Source: Chloroflexota bacterium (GTDB lineage: Bacteria; Chloroflexota; Anaerolineae; Anaerolineales; Anaerolineaceae). From it: a stretch of 64,000 nt of DNA. This document shows positions 23,413 to 32,268 of this stretch, in pieces. The position numbers and the translations under genes were made by a program. Location of the stretch: the NCBI GenBank assembly GCA_023434145.1, contig JAEYTI010000270.1, positions 1-64,000 on the forward strand, written 5' to 3'. The notes below the pieces were generated by a model that did not search any database, was not told where the DNA came from, and saw nothing but the letters and a program-made list of their open reading frames with translations. Each line of letters begins with the position of its first letter. Position 1 is the first letter of the stretch.

Positions 23413-25047
23413 ATGCCTGACCTCGAACACACTCTGCAAGGACACGACCTCGGCTTCCTCAAAATCATTGCGAGGGGCTGGGGCATCGAGCTGACCGCGC
23501 CCGACACGGTGACGGCCCTGCCCTTGCTGGTAAAAGGCATTCTCGACCACCAGGACTTCTCCGAGGTGATCGAGGCGCTGCCGCAGGATGCGAAAAACGT
23601 GCTGCTCACGCTGCTGGCAGGCGAAGGCCGCATGGGTTGGGCCGCCTTCACCCGGAAATATGGAGAGGTGCGGCGCATGGGCCCCGCCCGGCGTGACCGC
23701 GAGCGGCCCGATCTGCGCCCAACCACCGCCGCCGAGGTGCTGTGGTACCGCGGGCTGCTGGGGCGGGCCTTCCTGACCCAGCCCGGTGAGGGGGAGCCGC
23801 AGGAATTTGCTTACATACCCGATGACATCATGGTGCTGCTGCCCGCCCTGCGCGCCGACACCCCTCCGCCGCTGGGGAGACCCGCCACACCGGTGGAGGC
23901 AGCGCACCCGATCCCTGCCACCGACCGAATCCTCGACCACGCCTGCACGCTGCTGGCAGCCCTGCGCACCGGAGTCGACCCCGCCCCGCACTTGCCCAAG
24001 AACGGGATCACCGCCGAGGCGCTGAAAGGGCTGCTCAACGCCGCCCGCCTGCTCGATTACGACGGCATTCCCCACCCCGAGCGGACGCGGGCCTTCCTCG
24101 GATCGCCGCGAGCCAAGGCGCTTTCACAGTTGGTCAGCGGCTGGCTGGAAGACAAAACCTTTAACGAGCTGCGCCTGCTGCCCGGGCTGAAGTTCGAGGG
24201 CGAGTGGACCAACGATCCGCTGCGGTCGCGCAAGGCGCTCTTGGAGCTGGTCGGGCAGATCCCCGAAAACCGCTGGTGGAGCCTTTCGGCCCTGGTCAGC
24301 GCCATCCACGAGCAGCAGCCCGATTTCCAGCGCCCCTCGGGCGACTACGACTCGTGGTTCATCCGCAGCGCGGAGACCGGCGCGTATCTGCGCGGCTTTG
24401 GCGCGTGGGATGAGGTAGATGGCGCGCTAGTACGCTTCCTGATCTGCGGGCCGATGCACTGGCTGGGGCTGGTGGACCTTGCCTCCAGCGAGGAGGGCGG
24501 CCCCCCCACCGCCCTGCGCCTCTCCGCCTGGGCCGCGGACCTGTGGCACGGCAATGCCCCCGAAGGATTGCCCGCCGAAGACGCCCCGCTCAAAGCCGCC
24601 TCCGACGGCTGGCTGACCATCCCCCCGCTGACTCCTCGTGCCGTGCGCTATCAGGTCGCCCGCTTCTGCGAGTGGGGACCGGAAAAAGATAGTCAGTACA
24701 GGTATCGTATCATCCCCTCCGCTTTGGAGCGCGCCCGCAACCAGGGTTTGCGTCCCAGCCAGCTCATCGGCCTGCTGCGCAAGCACAGCAAAGAGACCGT
24801 CCCTCCGCACCTGGTGCAGGCGCTCGAACGCTGGGAGGCCACCGGAACGCAGGCGGTGGTGGAGAAGGTCAGTATTCTGCGCGTCACCTCGCCAGAGGTG
24901 CTGGCAGCCCTGCGCAAAACCCGCGCCGCCCGCGCCCTGGGCGACTCGCTCAACGAAACGACCGTGCTGGTCCGCGCCGGGCAAGAGGAGTTGGTGCTGA
25001 CGGCGCTGGCGGAGATTGGGTATCTGGCGGAAGCACGGCTTTCTTGA
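23413..25047 (+). CDS. Helicase-associated (XPB/Ssl2 N-terminal-like) domain protein
   Basis: The 544-residue, very GC-rich gene encodes a protein resembling the Helicase_C_3 / XPB N-terminal-like family. A helical N-terminal half is followed by a C-terminal domain with RYQVARFCEWG, YRIIPSALERARNQGL and a final strand-helix unit (VLVRAGQEELVLTALAEIGYLA). No helicase motor motifs (Walker A, DEAH) are present, so it is a stand-alone accessory. A partner helicase is not in the window. A TACAAT box at 23398-23403 lies 10 bases upstream of the ATG, suggesting a short or absent leader. Confidence 0.65.
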   Translation: MPDLEHTLQGHDLGFLKIIARGWGIELTAPDTVTALPLLVKGILDHQDFSEVIEALPQDAKNVLLTLLAGEGRMGWAAFTRKYGEVRRMGPARRDRERPDLRPTTAAEVLWYRGLLGRAFLTQPGEGEPQEFAYIPDDIMVLLPALRADTPPPLGRPATPVEAAHPIPATDRILDHACTLLAALRTGVDPAPHLPKNGITAEALKGLLNAARLLDYDGIPHPERTRAFLGSPRAKALSQLVSGWLEDKTFNELRLLPGLKFEGEWTNDPLRSRKALLELVGQIPENRWWSLSALVSAIHEQQPDFQRPSGDYDSWFIRSAETGAYLRGFGAWDEVDGALVRFLICGPMHWLGLVDLASSEEGGPPTALRLSAWAADLWHGNAPEGLPAEDAPLKAASDGWLTIPPLTPRAVRYQVARFCEWGPEKDSQYRYRIIPSALERARNQGLRPSQLIGLLRKHSKETVPPHLVQALERWEATGTQAVVEKVSILRVTSPEVLAALRKTRAARALGDSLNETTVLVRAGQEELVLTALAEIGYLAEARLS

Positions 25048-25119
25048 TTGTTCATTGCTTGCGGATGATGCAGAGTTGTTCGTTCAATTGATGCTAACAA
25101 CAAAGGATGTCATTTCACA

Positions 25120-25716
25120 ATGGCAGGCTCAACCAAAACCGAAGAAAACGTAAAAATATTCCATTCAATTCTCACCATTTTTGGAGATGAGAATAAAAAA
25201 TGCAAGGTTCAAACCTATTGGGACGAAAAGAAAGCAAACTGGATCGATATCGTTTCGTGCCCGGATTGTCCGATTGAAAATGTTATTTCTTTCGCTACGG
25301 TAGCACTTTCAGATTTCTCTATTGGAAAAAAGGTGGATGGCATAAAGCTTGGAGTTGAAATTGTCGGGGCATGTGATAAGAAATTTGATCAATTCCCAAA
25401 TATTCTATCTACCTGTGCATTTAATATCATTGTCGAGCATTTCAGCTGTTTTCCAGGAGCAATTTATCCCGATGTCATTGAAATGTACATGCCTGATTCC
25501 TCAATGAAGCATATTTTGTTCGTTCCTCCATTTGGATGGGAGCAAGAGTTTCAGACCCTATCTTTCCCCACCAAAAAAGTAGCCTGGCTGCTTGCTGTTC
25601 CCATCTCAGATGTAGAGTATCAATTTGCGAGAAAGAACGGCGTTGATGCCCTGGAAACCCTTTTAGAAGAAAAACAGATTGATATTTACGATCTGGAGAG
25701 AAACTCGGTTCATTAA
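25120..25716 (+). CDS. Suppressor-of-fused (SUFU) family protein
   Basis: The 198-residue protein matches the SUFU fold pattern: KVQTYWDEKKANWIDIVSCPD, VALSDFSIGKK, GVEIVGA, a central FNIIVEHF, then PDSSMKHILFVPPFGWE and VAWLLAVPISDVEYQFARKNG. Bacterial SUFU proteins are often immunity proteins of polymorphic toxin systems. The gene is far AT-richer than its neighbours, has many AAA/AAT codons and lacks an obvious toxin partner in the window, so it may have been acquired by transfer as an orphan immunity gene. Confidence 0.75.
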   Translation: MAGSTKTEENVKIFHSILTIFGDENKKCKVQTYWDEKKANWIDIVSCPDCPIENVISFATVALSDFSIGKKVDGIKLGVEIVGACDKKFDQFPNILSTCAFNIIVEHFSCFPGAIYPDVIEMYMPDSSMKHILFVPPFGWEQEFQTLSFPTKKVAWLLAVPISDVEYQFARKNGVDALETLLEEKQIDIYDLERNSVH

Positions 25717-25731
25717 TTCTTTCTAACAATT

Positions 25732-26040
25732 ATGGCAACTTTCTACCTAATCGCTGGTGCTTTTACGTTAACTTTGTTTTCGATATTTCGGTTTGTTTTG
25801 CACAGGGAAAATCCCAGTGCAGAAATACGAGATGTCGATTTGTTCCAGAGAAGTAAAAGCTTCCTTCTCAAAAACGTTACCTTTTTTCAAATCCTCGGTT
25901 TCGTCTGGATCCTGGCCGGGATTGCATTTCAAACCAATCTGATCCACCACCCCTCCGATACCCTCGGTACCCTCCTGGACAGTCTCCTCCTGCTCGTTCC
26001 GATTTGGGTGTTTGCTTATTTCGTCGAGAAGAAAGAATAA
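25732..26040 (+). CDS. Small membrane protein in the low-GC island
   Basis: The 102-residue protein has three predicted membrane segments (about 2-20, 42-65 and 74-95) and a basic/acidic loop between the first two. I recognise no domain. It starts 15 bases after the SUFU gene in the same AT-rich stretch, without a clear ribosome site; co-transcription with the SUFU gene is likely. Confidence 0.5.
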   Translation: MATFYLIAGAFTLTLFSIFRFVLHRENPSAEIRDVDLFQRSKSFLLKNVTFFQILGFVWILAGIAFQTNLIHHPSDTLGTLLDSLLLLVPIWVFAYFVEKKE

Positions 26041-26092
26041 CCTGACATAATTTAATAAATTCCTCACTTCTTACCCCCACCTAAACCTGATT

Positions 26093-26098
26093 TATAAT
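26093..26098 (+). promoter_or_regulatory. -10 box for kbl
   Basis: A perfect TATAAT lies 18 bases before the kbl ATG, with a weak -35 region near 26070. A GGAGG ribosome site follows at 26104-26108. Confidence 0.4.
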
Positions 26099-26116
26099 GA
26101 TCCTGGAGGTTCCCCT

Positions 26117-27307
<1,191 letters not shown>

Positions 27308-27313
27308 CTTTTA

Positions 27314-27451
27314 AAACGCCTCACCCCCGACTCCTCTCCATTTTTGTCAAAGCCCAAAAATGGAGAGGGGTGCCTTTCTAACCAATGCCTGAGCGGAACA
27401 AGTCACCCTCTCTATTTCGTTTGCGAAATGGAGAGGGCAGGGGTGAGGCGT
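27314..27451. repeat. 138-bp three-stem (cloverleaf) inverted-repeat element, MITE-like
   Basis: Perfect 13-bp terminal inverted repeats (27314-27326 with 27439-27451, AACGCCTCACCCC) enclose two internal hairpins. These are 14-bp arms 27332-27345/27354-27367 and 14-bp arms 27405-27418/27423-27436 (one G-T pair). It has no coding capacity and no clear target-site duplication. It begins 7 bases after the kbl stop codon. Confidence 0.8.
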
Positions 27452-27468
27452 TCCACCAATGCGAAAGA

Positions 27469-27508
27469 GTTCGCCCTACTGCCATTGATGGTAGTAGGGC
27501 GAACCTTT
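27469..27508 (+). terminator. Terminator-like hairpin with GTTCGCCCTACT arms
   Basis: A 12-bp stem (27469-27480 with 27493-27504), extended by 4 more pairs inside a mismatch, is followed by CTTTTATT on the plus strand. It could end kbl transcription. The arm sequence resembles dispersed intergenic repeats. Confidence 0.55.
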
Positions 27509-27561
27509 TATTGAACAATTCGGCGGTTGTGGCCCGGCAGCCCACCGGGACACACTCGCGA

Positions 27562-27807
27562 TTACTTGTTCGATTCGGTCTGTTTTTCGGTAAAGGGATC
27601 GTAGTTGGGGTTCGTACCCGCCCAAACACAGGCGGCTTCGTTCAGCAAACCGCACTCCAGGCCGCGGTTGCAGCGGTGCGCCACAACACGAGGGCCGGAA
27701 TCTGGCAGATGCTCCTCAGGATAAAGGACTTCCGCCTCCAGGGCAACTTCGCCCCCGGCGTGCCGGCAATACTGAACTTTGATCGTCTGCCAGGTTTTTA
27801 CTGCCAT
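27562..27807 (-). CDS. Small conserved Cys-containing protein
   Basis: The 81-residue protein has one CRH motif near the start (Cys13-Arg-His15 region) and a cluster HRCNRGLECGLL...ACVW in the middle. The spaced Cys/His residues suggest metal binding. No named family is recognised. The ATG at 27807 has a well-placed GGAGG; a hairpin (27830-27848, GTACTTCG arms) lies in its leader. Confidence 0.65.
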   Translation of the reverse strand: MAVKTWQTIKVQYCRHAGGEVALEAEVLYPEEHLPDSGPRVVAHRCNRGLECGLLNEAACVWAGTNPNYDPFTEKQTESNK

Positions 27808-28159
27808 CAAGCCTCCAAATTCTCTGTGGGTACTTCGGAACGAAGTACGAACTGCTATTGGTAAAGCCAAGATAAACAACCGAATGTTATCTTATTTGTA
27901 ATATAGCGTTTTAGTCTACAATTGAATAGTGACAGGCGTCATGAATCCAACCTAACAAACGGCGTCACCTCTCATCTGGTGAGACCGTGCAGCGCCAGGC
28001 ACGCCAGGGTTCGCATCGGATGACTTTTCCTATATGCTTCCGGTGAGATTCCCCATTGATGATGGTTGTGGAAATGGTTATGCTTGGAAAGCTTTGGCCG
28101 ATGAAAAATTCACTGGCAGTCAGATGAGCGATACGCCAGAACATTGAAAGTGAGTTTCT
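27808..28159. other. Intergenic region between divergent genes
   Basis: This 352-base gap holds the leader hairpin at 27830-27848 and an AT-rich stretch (27855-27935) that probably contains divergent promoters. No convincing -35/-10 pair could be chosen. I see no coding frame or RNA gene in 27950-28150. Confidence 0.4.
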
Positions 28160-29188
28160 ATGGAAGTGAAACGCTGCCCGCACCTGGGGATGCAGGATGA
28201 TCCAGGTACCCGGCTTGATTTTCCCTCACCGGGGAATGTCTGCCACAAGGCATCTCCCCCGGGCCACATCAAGCTTGATTATCAACACAATACCTGTCTG
28301 ACCGCCCAGCACATGGGCTGCCCGATTTATACCGCCGCCCACGCGACCGCAGTGCCGGCCAGTATCCTTGCCACCACGCCGAGAACAGCCGTCACCCGCC
28401 GTGCGCTGCCCCAAATGAGCACGCCGGTAACGGTTGGCCTGATTGCTTTCTTCGGCCTGATCGTTTATCTTGGGGCCGCTTTGTTGGGGAATATCCCAAA
28501 TGCCGCTCGCACAGATGGCGGCACGCAAGATCCAGCCCAAACAGGGGTTTTTGGGCTACCACAAACAGGCGCTACCCAGCACTCGGGCACACCTGACCCA
28601 ACGAGCGTGCGCCGCCGCACCATCTGCCCGCCGCCGGACGGCTGGGTGCCCTACACCGTCAACCCCACCGACTCGATTTATCGGCTTTCCGTACTGCACG
28701 CGATCCCGGTGGCGGATCTGCAACGGGCCAACTGCATGGGCAATGAGACGGTGATCCTGCCGGGAGAAATTATCTTCATTCCCTTTACGCCCACGCTCAC
28801 ACCCACCCCAACCAGAACCCGCACGCGCTTCATCCCTACCCGCACCTTCACGGATCGCCCAGAGGAAGATAAGCCTGCGCCAGTGGCTACTGCGACGATA
28901 GCGCCGCCAACCCAGGCCCCATCTACCCCCACACCGCCTATCACCCGTGTTCCACCCACGCTGGCACCCACGACAGCCGTCCCGCCAACGCCCATTCCGC
29001 CAACGGATCCACCGCCGACGGACATCCCACCGACAGACGTTCCGCCAACGGACGTCCCGCCAACCGATGAGCCGCCTGCCACGGAAGAGCCATCGCCCAT
29101 TTTGCCGCCGATCATCGAAACACTGCTGCCTCCGCTTATCCCCCCCATTTTTCCACCAGGTGCGCAGCCCTCCCCTGGTCCCGGGTAG
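28160..29188 (+). CDS. LysM membrane protein with N-terminal Cys module and Pro/Thr-rich tail
   Basis: The 342-residue protein has four parts. An N-terminal Cys-rich module (5-55; CPHLGMQDDPGT, NVCHK, NTCL, GCPIY) is probably cytoplasmic and metal-binding. One transmembrane helix follows (about 93-115; TVGLIAFFGLIVYLG). A LysM domain (about 155-208) reads YTVNPTDSIYRLSVLHAIPVADLQ (split) and GEIIFIPF. The tail (210-342) is a Pro/Thr-rich wall-spanning segment with PPTD repeats. LysM binds peptidoglycan-type glycans, although most Chloroflexota have atypical envelopes. Start support is weak. Confidence 0.75.
   Translation: MEVKRCPHLGMQDDPGTRLDFPSPGNVCHKASPPGHIKLDYQHNTCLTAQHMGCPIYTAAHATAVPASILATTPRTAVTRRALPQMSTPVTVGLIAFFGLIVYLGAALLGNIPNAARTDGGTQDPAQTGVFGLPQTGATQHSGTPDPTSVRRRTICPPPDGWVPYTVNPTDSIYRLSVLHAIPVADLQRANCMGNETVILPGEIIFIPFTPTLTPTPTRTRTRFIPTRTFTDRPEEDKPAPVATATIAPPTQAPSTPTPPITRVPPTLAPTTAVPPTPIPPTDPPPTDIPPTDVPPTDVPPTDEPPATEEPSPILPPIIETLLPPLIPPIFPPGAQPSPGPG
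28982..29073 (+). repeat. Tandem PPTD-type codon repeats in the LysM protein tail
   Basis: Roughly six imperfect copies of a 15-base unit (ccgccaacggac-like) encode PPTPI, PPTDP, PPTDI, PPTDV, PPTDV and PPTDE. They are prone to slippage and length variation. Confidence 0.7.
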
Positions 29189-29200
29189 TGTCAGGAATAC

Positions 29201-29249
29201 ATTCGGGTTCGAAAGCAGAAAATCACGCGCTTTCGAACCCGAATTTGTT
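29201..29249 (+). terminator. Intrinsic terminator after the LysM gene
   Basis: A perfect 16-bp stem (29201-29216 with 29229-29244) is followed by TTGTTCTT. It lies between convergent genes and may serve both. Confidence 0.75.
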
Positions 29250-29273
29250 CTTGATTATTGCAGGCCGGCGTGC

Positions 29274-30692
29274 TTACTTCCGCTGCAATCGATACACGTT
29301 GCCGCTGCCCTGGTCGAGCAAGTAGATTTCGCCTTGCGCATCCTGCCCAAACGAGGTTACGTTCCAACCGGTCTGGAACAGCTCCTGCGATTGGAAGGCG
29401 CCATTCGTGCCGCGCAGCAAGCCCCAAACACGCCCCGTACAGAAGTCGCTAAAGAGGTAGATGCCCCGGAATTCAGGCAGCGCCTCGCCGCGATACACGT
29501 ACCCGCCTGTTACAGAGCAGCCCAGGCCGTGCTGGTACTCGTAGATTGGATCGACCAGCTCCAGCCCGGCGGGCGGGGTGCCTTCAAATGGGTGCGCGCC
29601 CTCACGGTAATCCCAGCCGTAGTTCACGCCGCCAGGAGCGCCTGCCTCCAGGAAGTCGATTTCTTCCCACATGTTCTGGCCCACGTCGGCAATGTATAGA
29701 TCGCCGGTCAGACCGTCGAAGGAGAAGCGCCAGGGGTTGCGAAGACCATAGAGGAAGATTTCTGGCTGTTCATCGCCCGAAGCGGTAGCAAAGGGGTTAT
29801 CCGCTGGTATGCCATATGGATCACCGCTATCTACATCAATGCGCAGGATTTTACCAAGCAGCGTGCCCAGGTTTTGCGCGTTTTGCTGAGGGTCACCAGC
29901 CGAGCCGCCATCACCCAGGCTAATATAGAGGTAACCATCAGGGCCAAAGACCATCCCGCCGCCGTTGTGGTTCTGATAGGGCTGGTCCACGTACAGCAGC
30001 TGCTTCTCGCTGTTGGGGTCAGCCACGTTTGGGTCATCCGAAACGCTCAACCGGGCGATGACGCTGTTGCCCTCCAGATCGATGTAGTTGATGTAGAAGA
30101 AACCATTTTCCGCGTACTGCGGGTGGAAAGCAAAGCCCAGCAGGCCCTGCTCTGAACCGCGTGTAAGCACCTCATCCGAGTAATCGAGGAATGGTTCGGA
30201 TAGCAGCGTGCCATCCTGATAGATACGCACTGCGCCTGTCTGCTCCACGATGAACAGGCGATTGCTGCCATCCGACGGCGCTGTCAGGTCCAGCGGCTTG
30301 GAGAGATCCTCGATCACCGGCTGCCAGGCAAACCCTGCCGGGTCGGGGAAGCTAGTGACCGTATCGGTGGGTACAATACGCCCATTCGACACATTCGGCA
30401 AGAACACTTCGGTTGCCTCAGCCTGCTGCGCCGCACTTTGCTCAGGGTCGGCCGTCTCTGCGGCGACTTCCGCCGGGGCAGCGGCCGTCAGTTCCTCGGC
30501 GGTGACTTCCGTTGCCACTGTGGTGGCAGGGGCGTCTCCGGCGGCGCCTTGCCCTTCCGAGGCTAGATTCTGTGCGGTCTCTCCGGTGGCAGGGACCTCC
30601 TCACCACGGATGTTCTCGGGCACGCAGGCCGTCAGCGCCAGGGCCAGCAGAACCAGCGCCAGGAAATATACAACAGAAATGTTTCTCTTCAT
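29274..30692 (-). CDS. Soluble aldose/sorbosone dehydrogenase-type lipoprotein (PQQ-dependent sugar dehydrogenase family)
   Basis: The 472-residue lipoprotein has lipobox LTAC (Cys23), an Ala/Glu/Thr-rich spacer (25-100) and a six-bladed GSDH beta-propeller (about 125-470). Motifs include GLLGFAFHPQY, NHNGGGMVFGPDGYLYISLGDGG (split), GKILRIDVDSGDPYGIPADNPF (split) and EIFLYGLRNPWRFSFD. The family oxidises sugars with PQQ outside the membrane, but many members are uncharacterised and no PQQ genes are nearby. A GGGAGG ribosome site precedes the ATG. Confidence 0.85.
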   Translation of the reverse strand: MKRNISVVYFLALVLLALALTACVPENIRGEEVPATGETAQNLASEGQGAAGDAPATTVATEVTAEELTAAAPAEVAAETADPEQSAAQQAEATEVFLPNVSNGRIVPTDTVTSFPDPAGFAWQPVIEDLSKPLDLTAPSDGSNRLFIVEQTGAVRIYQDGTLLSEPFLDYSDEVLTRGSEQGLLGFAFHPQYAENGFFYINYIDLEGNSVIARLSVSDDPNVADPNSEKQLLYVDQPYQNHNGGGMVFGPDGYLYISLGDGGSAGDPQQNAQNLGTLLGKILRIDVDSGDPYGIPADNPFATASGDEQPEIFLYGLRNPWRFSFDGLTGDLYIADVGQNMWEEIDFLEAGAPGGVNYGWDYREGAHPFEGTPPAGLELVDPIYEYQHGLGCSVTGGYVYRGEALPEFRGIYLFSDFCTGRVWGLLRGTNGAFQSQELFQTGWNVTSFGQDAQGEIYLLDQGSGNVYRLQRK

Positions 30693-30849
30693 ACAATCCT
30701 CCCTACAGGTAGGTAATTCGCCGAAAGTATCTTAACAAAGGAAGTTCTTTGCCCGGCGAACTACTAGGGTAAAACGCCTGGATACAGGAGACTGTTTGTT
30801 AGGGTACTTCTGGCTTTTATTTAGCAGAAAACGTATTGGAATTTTGGAA

Positions 30850-30878
30850 ACCAAACAAGACCGGCAAGCTGCCGGTCT
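30850..30878 (-). terminator. Terminator of the DUF1232 gene
   Basis: A perfect 9-bp stem (30858-30866 with 30870-30878) around a 3-base loop is followed on the minus strand by TGTTTGGTTT. Confidence 0.65.
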
Positions 30879-30901
30879 CGGTACTGGTTTATCGACTCAA
30901 A

Positions 30902-31303
30902 CTACCGCGGATTCGAACGCCGCGCGGCGTTCGGGTCGCTCTCGGTGTATTCCCCCTCGACAATCTCTTCTTGCTGTGGCACATTCCCAGGTTCCTTCCA
31001 GGTTCCGGGTCTTAACCCCTTCAAAGCGAGCGTATGCTCCTGCACAACCTCCGGCGGGCATAGATCGACGAAAAGGTTGGTACCCAGCCAGATCAGGAAG
31101 GCATCATCTACCGGATTAACCGGCAGCAGATCCAGCGGGATGATTGTGTAGATGAGGGCGCCGATGGGCAGAAGCTTTAGCACAGGGCTGACTCGATCAT
31201 CCATCATCAGGCGGCCAATCAATCGGATGCGGTTCGACACATCACCGAAGAATCCGCCTGGGCGGGGAGAGATCGACCGGTTTGAATTCTGGTTTTCGGT
31301 CAT
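30902..31303 (-). CDS. DUF1232 (YkvA-like) small membrane-associated protein
   Basis: The 133-residue protein has the DUF1232 core (about 30-75): LIGRLMMDDRVSPVLKLLPIGALIYTIIPLDLLP (split) and NPVDDAFLIWLGTNLFVDLCP, a hydrophobic hairpin with the IPLDLLP-type motif. The C-terminal tail is acidic and polar. Function is unknown. A TATAAT -10 box at 31329-31334 lies 26 bases upstream of the start with an AAGGAG ribosome site, so it has its own promoter. Confidence 0.8.
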   Translation of the reverse strand: MTENQNSNRSISPRPGGFFGDVSNRIRLIGRLMMDDRVSPVLKLLPIGALIYTIIPLDLLPVNPVDDAFLIWLGTNLFVDLCPPEVVQEHTLALKGLRPGTWKEPGNVPQQEEIVEGEYTESDPNAARRSNPR

Positions 31304-31328
31304 TATTTACCTTTCTCCTTCATAATTC

Positions 31329-31334
31329 ATTATA
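31329..31334 (-). promoter_or_regulatory. -10 box for the DUF1232 gene
   Basis: A perfect TATAAT is present on the minus strand; the -35 region is weak. Interleaved inverted repeats lie about 65-125 bases upstream (31397-31455). Confidence 0.45.
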
Positions 31335-31458
31335 ACCCGGATGAAGGGGCTTACATGTTACGATTTAATATACGTTGAAGGCATGAAAAGGTTTTATGTG
31401 AGCAATCACACAGATTGTGGATGGTTGCGCAACAACTGCTCACATTCCGTGTGATCCT

Positions 31459-32229
31459 TCAGGAATACTTTTTGAACATTTGCTGCCGCTGCCAGTTGAT
31501 CAGCGGGGCAGCCAGTTTACGGATCTGGTACTTAAGCACAATGGGAGACAGCGCCCCCCCGCCCAACCGCTGGTGCACGCGCAGCATCTCGGGCCAGCAG
31601 CGCTCGTCTGCCAGAACGGTCTTTGCGCCGCTGTGCAAGCGGAAGTTAGCCCACAGGCGCGGTATGTAGTGCAGAGGAGCCTCTGCCGCCAGCCGCACCC
31701 ACAGGTCATAATCCATCGCAAAGTAGAACGTGGGATCCAGCGGCCCCACCTTGCGCCACAGGTCGCCGCGCCAGAAGGAGGACTGCTGCGGAATATGCAC
31801 GTATCCCCGGCGCAGGCGCGCGTAGTTGGTCCTGGCGGCAGGGAAACGGCCAATGACTCGCCCATTTTCATCGATATAATTGCAGTCGCCATACACCATG
31901 CCTGCCTCGGGGTGGGCCTTCAAATACGCCACCGCCTCGCGGATCGCGCCGGGCTGGTAGGTATCATCTGAATTGAGCCAGGCCAAAACGTCTCCTTTTG
32001 CGCGTGCAAAGCCTTTGTTAATCGCGTCGGTCTGCCCGCGATCCTTCTCCGAAACCCACCATGCCAGCCGGTCGGCGTAGCGTTTGATGATCTCGCCGCT
32101 GCCGTCGGTTGAGCCGCCGTCCACGATGATGTACTCAATCTGGTCATAATCCTGCTCCAACACCGAGCGGATGGTCGCCTCAAGATATGGAGCCTGGTTA
32201 TACGAGGGTGTCACAATTGAAACAAGCAC
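31459..32229 (-). CDS. Glycosyltransferase family 2
   Basis: The 256-residue GT-A enzyme has TPSYNQAPYLEATIRSVLEQ, a VDGGSTDGS nucleotide-sugar loop, EKDRGQTDAINKG and the metal-binding NSDD motif. It is very similar in its first 100 residues to the GT2 at 35231-36193, so the two are probably paralogues with different acceptors. It is the last gene of the glycan locus in the direction of transcription. Confidence 0.9.
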   Translation of the reverse strand: MLVSIVTPSYNQAPYLEATIRSVLEQDYDQIEYIIVDGGSTDGSGEIIKRYADRLAWWVSEKDRGQTDAINKGFARAKGDVLAWLNSDDTYQPGAIREAVAYLKAHPEAGMVYGDCNYIDENGRVIGRFPAARTNYARLRRGYVHIPQQSSFWRGDLWRKVGPLDPTFYFAMDYDLWVRLAAEAPLHYIPRLWANFRLHSGAKTVLADERCWPEMLRVHQRLGGGALSPIVLKYQIRKLAAPLINWQRQQMFKKYS

Positions 32230-32268
32230 AGAGAAAACTCCTAAACGGCTTCCCGGCGAAAACGACGG

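Noticed and set aside
28982..29073. Possible CRISPR or tandem array
   Set aside because: The repeats are 15-base coding units for PPTD in the LysM protein tail with no spacers.
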